From: Flavobacteria bacterium MS024-3C
Lineage (GTDB): Bacteria; Bacteroidota; Bacteroidia; Flavobacteriales; Flavobacteriaceae
Direction of reading: 5' to 3'
NCBI GenBank assembly: GCA_000173115.1
Contig: ABVW01000006.1
Span: 1 to 64,000 of the forward strand
DNA: 64,000 nucleotides
Below the pieces are notes generated by a model. It worked only from the letters and a program-made list of their open reading frames with translations. It was not told the origin of the DNA and ran no database searches. A program made the position numbers and the translations under genes. Shown one piece after another: positions 44,157-53,898 of the stretch. Position 1 is the stretch's first letter, and each line of letters opens with the position of its first letter.

Positions 44157-45314
44157 TTAGCTTCTAACCGTATTTTTCTTTCTGAGAAAATAGGTCAATA
44201 TAAGAACGAGTAGCACACTGATAAACAAACCTAAAAAGCCCACTGATAAACCGAAATTTTCAGACACGACACCTAAAACCACTGGGGTTAATAAAAAACC
44301 TGAATACCCAAATCCAGCGACTACAGACATGGCTTTAGTAGGGTCTATTGTATTTGATTGGCCAGCTATTCTAAATACTTCTGGAATGACTACTGAGAAA
44401 CCTAAGCCATTTAAGGCAAATCCGATCAGTGCTAGATAAGTGTTTCCGCTGAGAACTAAACAATAACCTATTCCAGCTACTAAAGCCCCAAAAGCAATAA
44501 TTTGAATACTACCAAAGCGTTTGCTCCACTGGTCTCCAAAAAAACGGGCTATGGTCATACATAAGGAAAAGAGAAAGAAGCCACCTCCTACTAAATACTC
44601 CGGCGCTAAGGCTACTTCCTGAAGGTATAAAGCACTCCAGTCTACAATAGCTCCCTCAGATCCCATCACTATAAAAGAAATCCCTCCTAGGAGTATAAAT
44701 GGTTTTATATGTCTTAGAGATACTGCAGATTTTGGTACTACTGCTGCCTTTATTGATTGGTAGGCAGGATAGAAATACAGGTTCACTAAAATCACTACAA
44801 CCAACACAAAAAACATATGTATTACTGGATTATTTAGCCAAGCAATGCCAAAACTGCCCAAACCTGCAAGGACACCTCCCAAGCTAAAAAAACCGTGGGT
44901 AGCAGTCATGACGCTTTCTCCGTCTTCCTTTTCTATCTGAGCCACTAATGCATTCATAGCAATGTCTGTGAAACCTTGGGCTGCACCCAGTAAAAACAAA
45001 GCGATAATCAGTTGTGGATAAGAAGGCGCTAAAAAAGGAAATAAAGCGGTGCTTACGATGCATAAAACACCCAATCCTGTACTCTTTCCAACCCCAAAGT
45101 ATCGTATCAAACGAGACGCAAAGGGCAAAACAGAAAAAGTTCCTAAAGCCAAACAAAAAATTGCCAAGCCCAAGGCAGATTTATCTATATCCAACTGGGT
45201 TTTTACGGTGGGTATATAGATGGCCCATGTGCCAAATACAAAATTCAAACTGGCAAAAACTAGGGCGGGACCCAAGTAACGTTTACTTGAAAGAAGGCGT
45301 TTTAAACTATTCAT
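44157..45314 (-). CDS. MFS transporter
   Basis: Major facilitator of 385 residues with about 12 membrane helices, ending in a basic tail (RKKNTVRS). No substrate motif is recognisable. The gene begins 11 bases after kynureninase ends on the same strand, so both are probably one transcript, and the transporter may move a tryptophan-derived metabolite. That link is inference. Confidence 0.85.
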   Translation of the reverse strand: MNSLKRLLSSKRYLGPALVFASLNFVFGTWAIYIPTVKTQLDIDKSALGLAIFCLALGTFSVLPFASRLIRYFGVGKSTGLGVLCIVSTALFPFLAPSYPQLIIALFLLGAAQGFTDIAMNALVAQIEKEDGESVMTATHGFFSLGGVLAGLGSFGIAWLNNPVIHMFFVLVVVILVNLYFYPAYQSIKAAVVPKSAVSLRHIKPFILLGGISFIVMGSEGAIVDWSALYLQEVALAPEYLVGGGFFLFSLCMTIARFFGDQWSKRFGSIQIIAFGALVAGIGYCLVLSGNTYLALIGFALNGLGFSVVIPEVFRIAGQSNTIDPTKAMSVVAGFGYSGFLLTPVVLGVVSENFGLSVGFLGLFISVLLVLILTYFLRKKNTVRS

Positions 45315-45325
45315 TACAAGCGCTC

Positions 45326-46603
45326 TTATGCCAAAATAGCTTTACTAATTCCTTCTTTTAATCGCTCTCCTAAAGTATAAATGTCTTTAAAGCTATTGTA
45401 CAGCGGTACTGGCGCAAATCGCATGACATTGGGCTCTCGCCAATCCGTGACCACCCCTTGAGACATTAAATAGTCAAAAATAGCCCTTCCGTGTTCGTGA
45501 AAATACACGGAAAGTTGTGACCCCCTGTATTCAGGAGTCAAAATTAAAATATCAAACGGTGCCGTAGCGGCTACAGATTCAATAACAAAGGACATATAAC
45601 TTACTAAGCGGGACTGCTTTGACCACAAATCTTCTTGAGGCACTGTTTTAAAAATATCTAATGAAGCTAAAAAAGGGGCCATAGCTAAAATAGCTGCATT
45701 ACTCACTTGCCACGCGTCTGCATTGTCCATGGGCGTAAAATTAGGCTCCATTTTAAAGCGAAGCCCTTTCTCTGTTCCCCACCAACCTTCAAATCTAGGA
45801 AAGTCAGTTCTGTTTAGATACTGCTCATTGATGTAAATAGCGGCCGCATTTCCAGGCCCTGAATTCAAATATTTATAACTACACCAGCTGGCAAAATCTA
45901 CGCCCCAATCGTGAAGTTGTAAGGGGACATTACCCACTGCATGGGCCAAATCCCATCCTACAAATGCACCCTTCTCTTTTGCCTTTGCTGTGATACTTTT
46001 CATTGGAAAAACCTGCCCATTGTAATAATTAACCCCACCCATGAGCACCAAAGCCAATGAATCTCCATGAAGGGCTATTGCCTCTAGCAAATCTTCTTCT
46101 CTCCAAGCATTTTCTCCCGGACGCTTCTTTACCGTAACTATAGCAGTATCTGGGTCATAGCCATGAAACTTTACTTGGCTTTGAAGCATATATTGGTCTG
46201 AAGGAAAAGCCTTTTCCTCACACAATATCTTAAAACGCTTTGGACTAGGTCTATAAAAGGACACCATTAAGAAATGAAGATTTACCGTTAAAGTATTCAT
46301 CACTGAAACCTCAGGTGTTTTGGCACCTACCAATGATGCTAGCGGAGCCGCTAATTTCTCATGGTATTCCCACCAAGGTTCCTTAGAATAAAAATGTCCT
46401 TCTACCGCCATAGTCTCCCAATCTTTCATAACCCTTTCAACATAAGCACGGGCAGACTTGGGTTGTAAACCTAGGGAATTACCAGTAAAGTAGGCTACCT
46501 CAGCCCCATTTTGTATTGGTATATGAAACAAATCCCTGTAAGATTTAAGCGGATCTGAAGCGTCTAATTCTAAGGCAAAATCCAATTGATTTGAAAAATT
46601 CAT
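45326..46603 (-). CDS. kynU: Kynureninase
   Basis: PLP enzyme that cleaves kynurenine or 3-hydroxykynurenine to anthranilate or 3-hydroxyanthranilate plus alanine. The 425 residues show FTGNSLGLQPKSA near 39, the aspartate motif GWDLAHAVGN near 215, and the PLP lysine in WCSYKYLNSGPG near 238. No other kynurenine-pathway gene (kynA, kynB) lies in this window. It is divergent from the O-methyltransferase. Confidence 0.95.
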   Translation of the reverse strand: MNFSNQLDFALELDASDPLKSYRDLFHIPIQNGAEVAYFTGNSLGLQPKSARAYVERVMKDWETMAVEGHFYSKEPWWEYHEKLAAPLASLVGAKTPEVSVMNTLTVNLHFLMVSFYRPSPKRFKILCEEKAFPSDQYMLQSQVKFHGYDPDTAIVTVKKRPGENAWREEDLLEAIALHGDSLALVLMGGVNYYNGQVFPMKSITAKAKEKGAFVGWDLAHAVGNVPLQLHDWGVDFASWCSYKYLNSGPGNAAAIYINEQYLNRTDFPRFEGWWGTEKGLRFKMEPNFTPMDNADAWQVSNAAILAMAPFLASLDIFKTVPQEDLWSKQSRLVSYMSFVIESVAATAPFDILILTPEYRGSQLSVYFHEHGRAIFDYLMSQGVVTDWREPNVMRFAPVPLYNSFKDIYTLGERLKEGISKAILA

Positions 46604-46678
46604 AGCAAAATAATTAAAGACCTAAAATACAATTAATAGAGACAATAAAAAGGAATTAGTCTCGCTTCTAAAAAGGTG

Positions 46679-46686
46679 TATTTTTG
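46679..46686 (+). promoter_or_regulatory. -7 box (TATTTTTG) for the O-methyltransferase gene
   Basis: Matches TAnnTTTG, 23 bases before the ATG at 46710, in the intergenic region divergent from kynU. Confidence 0.4.
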
Positions 46687-46709
46687 TAAAAACTTTGTAA
46701 AAATAGTTC

Positions 46710-47351
46710 ATGCACTTTTTATCAGACACTTTAGAGCAATATATTGAGCAGCATTCAGATGCAGAACCTACATTATTGCAAGCGCTCAGCAGAGAAACCC
46801 ATCTTAAAATCATTCAACCTAGAATGATCACAGGACACTTTCAAGGGAGGTTTTTAAGCCTTTTATCTAAAATACTGGCACCAAAAAAAATACTTGAAAT
46901 TGGCACCTATACGGGCTATTCTGCACTATGTTTGGCAGAGGGACTGTCTAAAGACGGTACCCTTCATACCATTGAAGTGAATCCAGAATTAGCTGCGATC
47001 CAAAAAAAGTATTTTGACAAGAGCAATTATACCACTCAAATCAAGACCTATATTGGGGACGCATTAGATATTATTCCTACACTAGAAGGTCCTTTTGACT
47101 TGGTCTTTATAGATGCAGAAAAAAAACAATACGACGCTTATTTTGAGGCAGTAATCAAAAAGTCTAAACCAGGTACGGTTATTCTTTCTGACAATGTGCT
47201 TTGGACCGGTAAAGTAGTGGAACCTTTGAATCCTAAAGACAAGACTACCCAAGTACTTCTGGACTACAATAAAAAACTAGCAGAAGACCCTCGTGTTCAA
47301 ACCTCTTTACTACCCATAAGAGACGGACTTACGATGAGTAGGGTCATTTAA
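46710..47351 (+). CDS. O-methyltransferase (catechol O-methyltransferase-like)
   Basis: Class I SAM-dependent methyltransferase of 213 residues. SAM motif I is ILEIGTYTGYSALCLAEGL near 66-84; the metal-site DLVFIDAEKKQYDAYFE near 129 and ILSDNVLWTGKVV near 155 place it in the cation-dependent O-methyltransferase family. The acceptor is unknown. It is convergent with PAP2 (8-base overlap). Confidence 0.9.
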   Translation: MHFLSDTLEQYIEQHSDAEPTLLQALSRETHLKIIQPRMITGHFQGRFLSLLSKILAPKKILEIGTYTGYSALCLAEGLSKDGTLHTIEVNPELAAIQKKYFDKSNYTTQIKTYIGDALDIIPTLEGPFDLVFIDAEKKQYDAYFEAVIKKSKPGTVILSDNVLWTGKVVEPLNPKDKTTQVLLDYNKKLAEDPRVQTSLLPIRDGLTMSRVI

Positions 47352-47913
47352 AGGGATTAAAAAAAGACTTTTTGGATATCATTTGCCAGCTGTAAAACAA
47401 ATAAGCAAAACCACTGCCAATCAATGCCCCTGCAATGCTATCTAATGGATAATGTACACCAATGTAAATTCTACTATAGCTATACAACAATGCCCAAATA
47501 TAAAACACATACACCCATGGCTTAGTTTTTCTCAGTAACAGGCAAAGAAAGGCAACTATTGCAAATGAGCTCGCCGCATGCCCAGAGAAAAAACTGTAAC
47601 CGCTAATAGGTTTAAGTGCCCTAATATCATATGCCATATCTAATAACTGATGGGGCCTTGGCCTTGCTACAGTGTATTTTACGAAAAATCCCACTAAAGC
47701 GACCGTTAAAATCATTAGAAAAGCGGTCCAAATAGTGTTGTAAAATCTATTTCTTTCCAGTGAAATAAAAGCCAACCAGATAAAATAAATAAAAAGTGGA
47801 ATCCAAAGGCTACTTAAAGTAATGGTAAGAAAAAAAGCATCCCATGAAGTATTACCAGCGCTGTTGAGAAATACAAACAGATCACGGTCCCAATCTATGA
47901 GCTGCTGGTACAT
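47344..47913 (-). CDS. PAP2 family phosphatase
   Basis: Integral membrane phosphatase of 189 residues with about five helices. The three PAP2 signatures are KYTVARPRPHQ near 77, SGYSFFSGHAAS near 105, and SRIYIGVHYPLDSIAGALIG near 148. Likely substrates are lipid phosphates such as undecaprenyl pyrophosphate or phosphatidate. It abuts the tatA-like gene. Confidence 0.92.
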   Translation of the reverse strand: MYQQLIDWDRDLFVFLNSAGNTSWDAFFLTITLSSLWIPLFIYFIWLAFISLERNRFYNTIWTAFLMILTVALVGFFVKYTVARPRPHQLLDMAYDIRALKPISGYSFFSGHAASSFAIVAFLCLLLRKTKPWVYVFYIWALLYSYSRIYIGVHYPLDSIAGALIGSGFAYLFYSWQMISKKSFFNPFK

Positions 47914-48195
47914 TTAGTTTCTCTTTATGCTACCGGTCACGTCACTCACCTGCTCTTTGACTTTGTCAATCTCTTGCTTAATGTCTTTAGCAAAACTTGT
48001 ATCTATACCCTGTTTGTCTGCAGTCTTATAGATTTCCTGTTTAATGTCTTCCGTAGCGTCTTTGAGTTGACGCATACCTTTACCAAGGCCTCTGGCTATT
48101 TCTGGTATTTTATCTGCACCAAAAACCATGACCACAATAAACATGATGAAAAAGATTTCACCACCACTAATGAATAGAAAATACAACGCATTCAT
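47914..48195 (-). CDS. tatA: Twin-arginine translocase subunit TatA/TatE
   Basis: Pore-forming Tat subunit: short N-terminal membrane helix (about residues 3-22), the hinge FGADKIPEIARGLGKGMRQLKD, then an amphipathic helix and charged tail, 93 residues in all. I start at 48195, since the longer frame adds 17 non-family residues. No tatC is next to it. The stop is directly followed by the PAP2 ATG. Confidence 0.9.
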   Translation of the reverse strand: MNALYFLFISGGEIFFIMFIVVMVFGADKIPEIARGLGKGMRQLKDATEDIKQEIYKTADKQGIDTSFAKDIKQEIDKVKEQVSDVTGSIKRN

Positions 48196-48230
48196 AAGAC
48201 AAATATAAGGAGAAGTTTGAAAGCGAAATA

Positions 48231-48260
48231 AAAAAAGCCCCACCAAATTGGTGGGGCTTT
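48231..48260 (-). terminator. Terminator after the M1 peptidase gene
   Basis: Perfect 13-base arms (48234-48246 and 48248-48260; core AAAGCCCCACCAA), followed on the minus strand by a T run. It lies between the M1 peptidase stop and the tatA start, so tatA needs its own promoter. Confidence 0.88.
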
Positions 48261-48296
48261 AAAATTTATACCCAGAGGGATTTTAATTTCATGTAA

Positions 48297-50606
48297 TTAG
48301 TCTTTTATTCCCGCCTTAAAAGTGTCAAACTCAGAACGAGCTTCTGCTTTAGGCCATGAATTGTTTGAAGTATCTATATCTGCAGTTTCTGCTTTTGGAT
48401 CTACAACAATACCTACAATTTCTTTTTCTGTAGAAAGCACTGTTTTTACTTCTGCGTCACTTTTTCTCCAGATTTCTGCAGGATAAGTGACTGATTTTGT
48501 GGTCCCGTCTGCATAAGTATATTCTACAATAAGAGGCATTGGAATACCACCTGGCTTGTTAAAAGTAACCTCATAGAAATACTTAGGTTCTTTTACTGCC
48601 GCTCTTTCACTCTCTGTCATATTATCCATCATGAAAGCATTAAGTGTTTGAGAAGACTCAGAGGGCTTCTTTCCTTTTAACTCAGGATTGTAGTCTTCAC
48701 TGTCTTCAGCTGCCAAATAAACCAATGGAGGTAAATCTGCCTCTGTAATATTTCTAGCAGCCATATACTCTTTCATTTGTTTGGTTGGCTCATTGCTTAC
48801 ATAATATTTCTTCACCCCTTTTACACCTATATCTACAAAATCTGTGGTGTAAAACCATCCCCTCCAAAAATAATCTAAATCTACTGCAGAAGCATCTTCC
48901 ATAGTTCTAAAGAAATCTTCAGGAGTGGGGTGTTTAAACTTCCATCTATTGGCATATGTTTTAAAAGCATGGTCAAATAATTCCCTACCCATTACCGTCT
49001 CTCTCAGAATATTCAATGCTGTGGCTGGTTTCCCGTAAGCATTTGGACCTAACTGGTATACATTTTCTGGATTAGACATAATAGGTGCAATAAAACTTTG
49101 GTCACCCGCCATATAAGGAACAATTTTAGCTGGAGCACCTCTTCTAGAAGGATATGCTTCTAAAGGAGCGATCGCCTCTGGAAATGCCTCTCCAAATTCT
49201 TGTTCTGCCATGTATTGCATAAAAGTATCTAAACCTTCATCCATCCATCCCCACTGACGCTCATCTGAATTTACAATCATAGGAAAGAAGTTGTGACCAA
49301 CCTCATGAATAATTACAGAAATCATCCCGTATTTAACACCGTCTGAGTAGGTACCGTCTTCATTTGGTCTTCCGTAATTCCAGCATATCATAGGATATTC
49401 CATCCCTTGGTTTTTAGCGTGAACAGAAATTGCCTTTGGATAAGGGTAATCAAAAGTATGAGAAGAATAAGATTTTAAAGTAAGTGCTACTGCTTTTGTA
49501 GAGAATTCCTCCCAAAGTGGGTTTCCTTCTTTTGGGTACATAGAAACAGCCATAACGTCTCTATTTCCTAATTTAACGGCTTGCATATCCCAGATAAATT
49601 TTCTAGAAGTAGCAAAACCAAAATCTCTCACATTCTCTGCTTTGAGCTTCCATGTCTTTGTTTTGTCAGAGAATCCTTTTTCAGCAGCCTCAGCTTCTTC
49701 TTGCGTAACAATTACAACAGGGGTGTCATAAGATTTTTTAGCCTGGTTGTATCGCTTAATCATTTCCTTAGAGAATACTTCTTTCATGTTTTGAAGCTCA
49801 CCTGTGCCGTCTAATATATGGTCTGCAGGTACGGTAATACTTACTTCGTAGTCTCCAAAAGGAAGTGCAAACTCTCCACTTCCCCAAAACTGGTGGTTTT
49901 GCCACCCTTCTACGTCGCTGTAAACAGCCATTCTTGGAAAGAATTGAGCAATTACATAAGCCCTATTGCCGTCTTTAGGAAAATACTCATAACCAGAACG
50001 TGCTCTGTCTGTAGTGTGGTCTGGAATATTATACCACCATTTAATAGAGAAAGATACCTGAGAATTGGCCGCCAATGGTGTTGGCAAATCTACACGCATC
50101 ATGGTTTGGTTAACGGTATATGACAATGGTCTTCCATTGGCATCTTTCACAAATTCAATATTAAAACCTCCGTCAAAAGATTCTTTCATATAAGAAGATA
50201 CAAAAGAAGATGTAGGTGCCGCTAAAGGAACCCCACCGCCATCTCTAAGAGCAGACTTGGTGTCTTTAGTCCTAACGTTTTGATCCAATTGTACCCATAA
50301 AAATTCCAATACATCTGGAGAGTTATTGGTGTAAGTGATGGTCTCTTCTCCATAGATTTTTGCATTCTTGTCATCTAAGGTAATGTCCATTTTATAATCC
50401 GCTTGTTGCTGATAATAATTAGGACCAGGTGCACCTGAAGCAGACCTATAAGAATTTGGTGTAGCAAACTCTTGGTAGAGTTGTCTAAATTTACTCTGAT
50501 TGGTGTGTCCGCCTTCTTTTGTTACTTCTGCCTCTTGTGCTTGTGCAAAAGCCACTGCAGCAAATAACATTAAAAAAGAAGTAAACACATAAGTGATTTT
50601 TTTCAT
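48297..50606 (-). CDS. M1 family metallopeptidase (gluzincin)
   Basis: Exported zinc aminopeptidase-like protein of 769 residues with a signal peptide (about 1-22). The catalytic centre is HEVGH at 434-438 with the third ligand Glu457 (HExxH-x18-E). An N-terminal beta domain (about 70-280) precedes the catalytic part. The exact exopeptidase motif differs from the classic GAMEN (GMEYPM here). Followed by a terminator. Confidence 0.92.
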   Translation of the reverse strand: MKKITYVFTSFLMLFAAVAFAQAQEAEVTKEGGHTNQSKFRQLYQEFATPNSYRSASGAPGPNYYQQQADYKMDITLDDKNAKIYGEETITYTNNSPDVLEFLWVQLDQNVRTKDTKSALRDGGGVPLAAPTSSFVSSYMKESFDGGFNIEFVKDANGRPLSYTVNQTMMRVDLPTPLAANSQVSFSIKWWYNIPDHTTDRARSGYEYFPKDGNRAYVIAQFFPRMAVYSDVEGWQNHQFWGSGEFALPFGDYEVSITVPADHILDGTGELQNMKEVFSKEMIKRYNQAKKSYDTPVVIVTQEEAEAAEKGFSDKTKTWKLKAENVRDFGFATSRKFIWDMQAVKLGNRDVMAVSMYPKEGNPLWEEFSTKAVALTLKSYSSHTFDYPYPKAISVHAKNQGMEYPMICWNYGRPNEDGTYSDGVKYGMISVIIHEVGHNFFPMIVNSDERQWGWMDEGLDTFMQYMAEQEFGEAFPEAIAPLEAYPSRRGAPAKIVPYMAGDQSFIAPIMSNPENVYQLGPNAYGKPATALNILRETVMGRELFDHAFKTYANRWKFKHPTPEDFFRTMEDASAVDLDYFWRGWFYTTDFVDIGVKGVKKYYVSNEPTKQMKEYMAARNITEADLPPLVYLAAEDSEDYNPELKGKKPSESSQTLNAFMMDNMTESERAAVKEPKYFYEVTFNKPGGIPMPLIVEYTYADGTTKSVTYPAEIWRKSDAEVKTVLSTEKEIVGIVVDPKAETADIDTSNNSWPKAEARSEFDTFKAGIKD

Positions 50607-50681
50607 GAGGTGTATTTGTTAGTTTATGGTTTTAATTTTAGTGAGTTCAAATTACGGAATTTAATTTTATTAGCTATTTAT

Positions 50682-51200
50682 TTAATCTAATTTTAGTAGT
50701 CCCGAAGCTTTGTCTTTCATGAGTAAAAAACTCTTTTTTTGGCCTTTTATCTTGAGGTGAACTACATTTTGTTGGTCGTCAAATAAATCTGTCAATAGGG
50801 CATTGTACACCTCTAATTCTTGAGTATCAGTGAAATAAACACCCTTAGCCTCCAAAAAGAAAACCACCATATCTGTATCTCTTTTTTGACCTAAAATCTG
50901 ATATTCTAAAGCTTCACCATTAATTTTTAGTTGAAATTTTTTTTGAAAATATTCCTCTATGTATTTCATCGCCATTGGGTGCTGATCCTTTGTTTCAAAA
51001 TGAGATACAATACCATAGCGCTTTGACAATAAATTATTTAGGTCATCTATAAAAATACGAGAGGTCATTTGCAAGCTGTGCTCTTTTTCGCTGTAGTTCA
51101 CCTGAGTGACACTCAAATAAAATTTATGAAAATCCGACCAAGAAACCAGGCATAAAAAAAAACACCCTACGGCTATAAATCTAAAATATCTTGATCTCAT
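50682..51200 (-). CDS. DUF6702 family protein
   Basis: 172 residues with an N-terminal hydrophobic segment (about 8-22), then HKFYLSVTQVNYSEKEHSLQMTSRIFIDDL and later beta-rich sequence, as in the DUF6702 family of Bacteroidota. Probably exported. It shares strand with the M1 peptidase and CarboxypepD_reg genes, a layout I associate with flavobacterial envelope clusters. No function is known. Confidence 0.78.
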   Translation of the reverse strand: MRSRYFRFIAVGCFFLCLVSWSDFHKFYLSVTQVNYSEKEHSLQMTSRIFIDDLNNLLSKRYGIVSHFETKDQHPMAMKYIEEYFQKKFQLKINGEALEYQILGQKRDTDMVVFFLEAKGVYFTDTQELEVYNALLTDLFDDQQNVVHLKIKGQKKSFLLMKDKASGLLKLD

Positions 51201-51255
51201 TTATACTTTTTTACATCAATTAAACCACACGAATTTACATGGAAACAGTTGTATT

Positions 51256-52086
51256 TCAATCTACCAACACCCCTTTATTATTTAAAATATAGGACTCACT
51301 TTTTTCTTTTAAAAAATCCCAGATAAGCAACAAGTTATTGGATTTGGCCAGTGGCAAAAATTGTTCATCTATTTCACAGAAATAGAAAAAATCTGAAAGC
51401 TTTTCTTCCCTTATTCCCAACCTGTTAATATATAAGCTATCTGGAAAAAAAGTTCGCATTTGCTCTGAGAGTATATAGCGTTTGTCTCTGGCCACACGCT
51501 TTTTAAGCATCTTGGTACGGCCGGTAATTTCATTGATAATGGGATTAAATGGCAAAGAAAATAACATCCCTATATTAAACTTAGGCATAGCAGCCTCTCT
51601 CAGTAGTCGCTCACTTTGCATGAGGGGTTTTACATTTGCATTTGGCAATCCTAATGTACTTGCAGTCACTACCTTTTGCACCCCCAAAGAATTGGCGTCC
51701 CTAGATAAATCTCCACTTAAATTATAGGGCATAAGTACCACTCCCTGAAGTTCCGTTATTTTTTCTTCTAAAGGAATATATACCAACTGCTGTTCCAAAT
51801 GATCTTTGGTGACCACAAAAATCTTTTTTTCAAAAGACACTCCAGAAAGTAATAGGCTGTCTTGAGCTAATGCCCTTATTTCAAAAAACCCTTCTTCATC
51901 CGTAATGGTCGCATAACCTCTTGTGGTATTTTGAATAGAAATCCCGCCAATATCTTCTGCTGTAGAGACCACCCTAGCCTTAAAATTATCAGGGTAGAAA
52001 AAAGATTGCGCATGTGCAGAGTTTGCACAAATCAAAAGACCTACAAAACAAAAAAAACGCGAATATGTTGTCTTTAATAATTCCAC
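51256..52086 (-). CDS. CarboxypepD_reg-like domain secreted protein
   Basis: 276 residues with a signal peptide (about 1-26, ending AHA), then a carboxypeptidase regulatory-like beta-sandwich (about 30-120; GGISIQNTTRGYATITDEEGFFEI), and a C-terminal helical part with no known domain. No TonB-receptor barrel follows. Similar in plan to the next gene (52144-52890), so probably a duplicated pair. Confidence 0.82.
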   Translation of the reverse strand: MELLKTTYSRFFCFVGLLICANSAHAQSFFYPDNFKARVVSTAEDIGGISIQNTTRGYATITDEEGFFEIRALAQDSLLLSGVSFEKKIFVVTKDHLEQQLVYIPLEEKITELQGVVLMPYNLSGDLSRDANSLGVQKVVTASTLGLPNANVKPLMQSERLLREAAMPKFNIGMLFSLPFNPIINEITGRTKMLKKRVARDKRYILSEQMRTFFPDSLYINRLGIREEKLSDFFYFCEIDEQFLPLAKSNNLLLIWDFLKEKSESYILNNKGVLVD

Positions 52087-52143
52087 AAATAATTCTCTAT
52101 GCGAGCATTTTAAAATTTCAAAAACTACTCTAATGCATGTAAT

Positions 52144-52890
52144 CTATTCCTCAATGCTTTTAATAAAATCCCTGCTCTGATTCACTAAAAAATCAATCAA
52201 TTGAAACTCATTGTTTTTCTTAAGTAAATTCTTAGGGCTAACCTTGCTGTCTAAATAGTAAAGGAACGGTTCAATTTGTGCTGGAGACAACTGTAGGTCC
52301 TCAGTAAAAAAACGTTCTTCATAGATTAGTCTAAGCGCTTCGGACATTTTTAATACAGGCACAGCAGTAGGATTATTGCCATCCTTAGGTTGAAATAACA
52401 ATTTAAAAATATTGACAAAATTTAAACCGTTTTGCATGCCTTGCACTGTTCCTGCTTCCGCAATATTATCCACTTCTGTACTGCGGTCTATTTCATAATC
52501 ATAGCCTTTAAACTTCTCACTCTTTAGGGCCAAAAATTTCTCGGTATTCTCTGGGCCAACCACTACCTCATCCAAAGCAGTTACTTTCTCCTCAACAGCA
52601 ACTACCAAACGCCTGTTTTCCAAAATTTCAGCTGTGATCAATACCGCAGTGATTTTATAATTAACCGCAGTAAAAACCAATTCGTCTCCTACAGCGACTT
52701 CAATTTCAAAAGAGCCGTCCTCATTGGTAATGGTCGCTAAACCAGCGGTGGTATTTAGTACGTTTTCATTGACTACATTACTCCCTCTATACATTACCTT
52801 ACCTTTGAGCGGCACCCTATTTTGAGACCAAAGGCCCCATGAAATAAAAAGGAAAAAACATAAAAATAAATAAGCCTTTTTTAGTATCAT
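52144..52890 (-). CDS. CarboxypepD_reg-like domain secreted protein, paralog
   Basis: 248 residues, same plan as the downstream gene: signal peptide (about 1-22), beta-sandwich (GLATITNEDGSFEIEVAVGDEL near 49-70), then a helical C-terminus with FLALKSEKFKGYDYEID. It lies 57 bases upstream of its paralog. Function unknown; a role in the outer membrane or periplasm is inferred from the domain. Confidence 0.82.
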   Translation of the reverse strand: MILKKAYLFLCFFLFISWGLWSQNRVPLKGKVMYRGSNVVNENVLNTTAGLATITNEDGSFEIEVAVGDELVFTAVNYKITAVLITAEILENRRLVVAVEEKVTALDEVVVGPENTEKFLALKSEKFKGYDYEIDRSTEVDNIAEAGTVQGMQNGLNFVNIFKLLFQPKDGNNPTAVPVLKMSEALRLIYEERFFTEDLQLSPAQIEPFLYYLDSKVSPKNLLKKNNEFQLIDFLVNQSRDFIKSIEE

Positions 52891-53015
52891 AAATCAAAAT
52901 ATTTCATGTCACAGACATGGGTTAATACCTACCACCCTATAAAGAAAACCTATCTTAGTTAGAAATAAAAAAATAGGAAGGCCAAACTTTTGTTAATTTG
53001 TAAAAAATAATATTC

Positions 53016-53723
53016 GTGAAACACCTTATACTAGCCAGTACCAGCACACTACCCGATGAAAAATATTTGACTTATTTACTTCCAGAACTCAAAATATTTT
53101 TTAAAAATAAAAGCACCATCACTTTTATTCCCTATGCTAGACCCAATGGAATAAGTCACGACCATTACACCAGGCATGTGGCCCAAGCATTTTCCAAAAT
53201 AGGAAAAAAAGTTAAAGGGCTTCACGAATACAAAGACCCCATAGCGGGCATCTCAGAGGCAGAGGCTATATTCACAGGAGGAGGGAATACCTTTATATTG
53301 GTCAAAGCCTTATACGATCTAGACATTATAAAACCATTAAAAAATATCATTCAAAAAGGGGTTCCATATCTAGGCTGTAGCGCAGGAAGCAATATCATTG
53401 GACAAAGCATGCACACCACAAATGATATGCCAATAACTATGCCACAAGACTTTAAAACACTTGGTGTAATACCCTATAATATTAATGCCCATTACCTAGA
53501 TCCAATCCCTCATTTAAAACACAATGGAGAAAGCAGGGAAACCAGGATAAAAGAGTTCCACACCTATCATGACACAGACGTCATTGGACTTAGAGAAGGG
53601 AGCTATTTAGAGGTAATTGGTGCTGATATTTTTCTAAAAGGCCCCCATTCTGCCCGGTTATTTCAAAAAAATCAAGAGGCCAAAGAGGTCTCACAAATAG
53701 ATGGAAAAGCAAAGGACTTATAA
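53016..53723 (+). CDS. pepE: Dipeptidase E (S51 family peptidase)
   Basis: Cytosolic serine peptidase cleaving Asp-X dipeptides. The nucleophile motif is GCSAGSNIIGQ near 119, with FTGGGNTF near 86 and the C-terminal GLREGSYLEV near 194. The 235-residue length is standard. The start is a GTG at 53016, preceded by an imperfect TAnnTTTG-like box at 52993-53000. Confidence 0.93.
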   Translation: MKHLILASTSTLPDEKYLTYLLPELKIFFKNKSTITFIPYARPNGISHDHYTRHVAQAFSKIGKKVKGLHEYKDPIAGISEAEAIFTGGGNTFILVKALYDLDIIKPLKNIIQKGVPYLGCSAGSNIIGQSMHTTNDMPITMPQDFKTLGVIPYNINAHYLDPIPHLKHNGESRETRIKEFHTYHDTDVIGLREGSYLEVIGADIFLKGPHSARLFQKNQEAKEVSQIDGKAKDL

Positions 53724-53822
53724 AACACCTTTAAAACACTTGAACACCCATTAAAGTCTTTTTATAGAGTGTGCATAAAAAACCACTGTTTTAATCAAAA
53801 AATAGTCTTTTTTGGACTTTAA

Positions 53823-53847
53823 AAGATAAAAAGATACACTTTATCTT
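53823..53847 (+). other. Inverted repeat between pepE and the HxH protein gene
   Basis: AAGATAAA (53823-53830) and TTTATCTT (53840-53847) form perfect 8-base arms around a 9-base loop, followed by TATTTTC. It could be a weak terminator of pepE or an operator. AT-rich arms make both readings uncertain. Confidence 0.35.
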
Positions 53848-53898
53848 ATTTTCTATCGCTACTAAACAATGGGTTGTACCTTATTGGAAAGCGACAAA

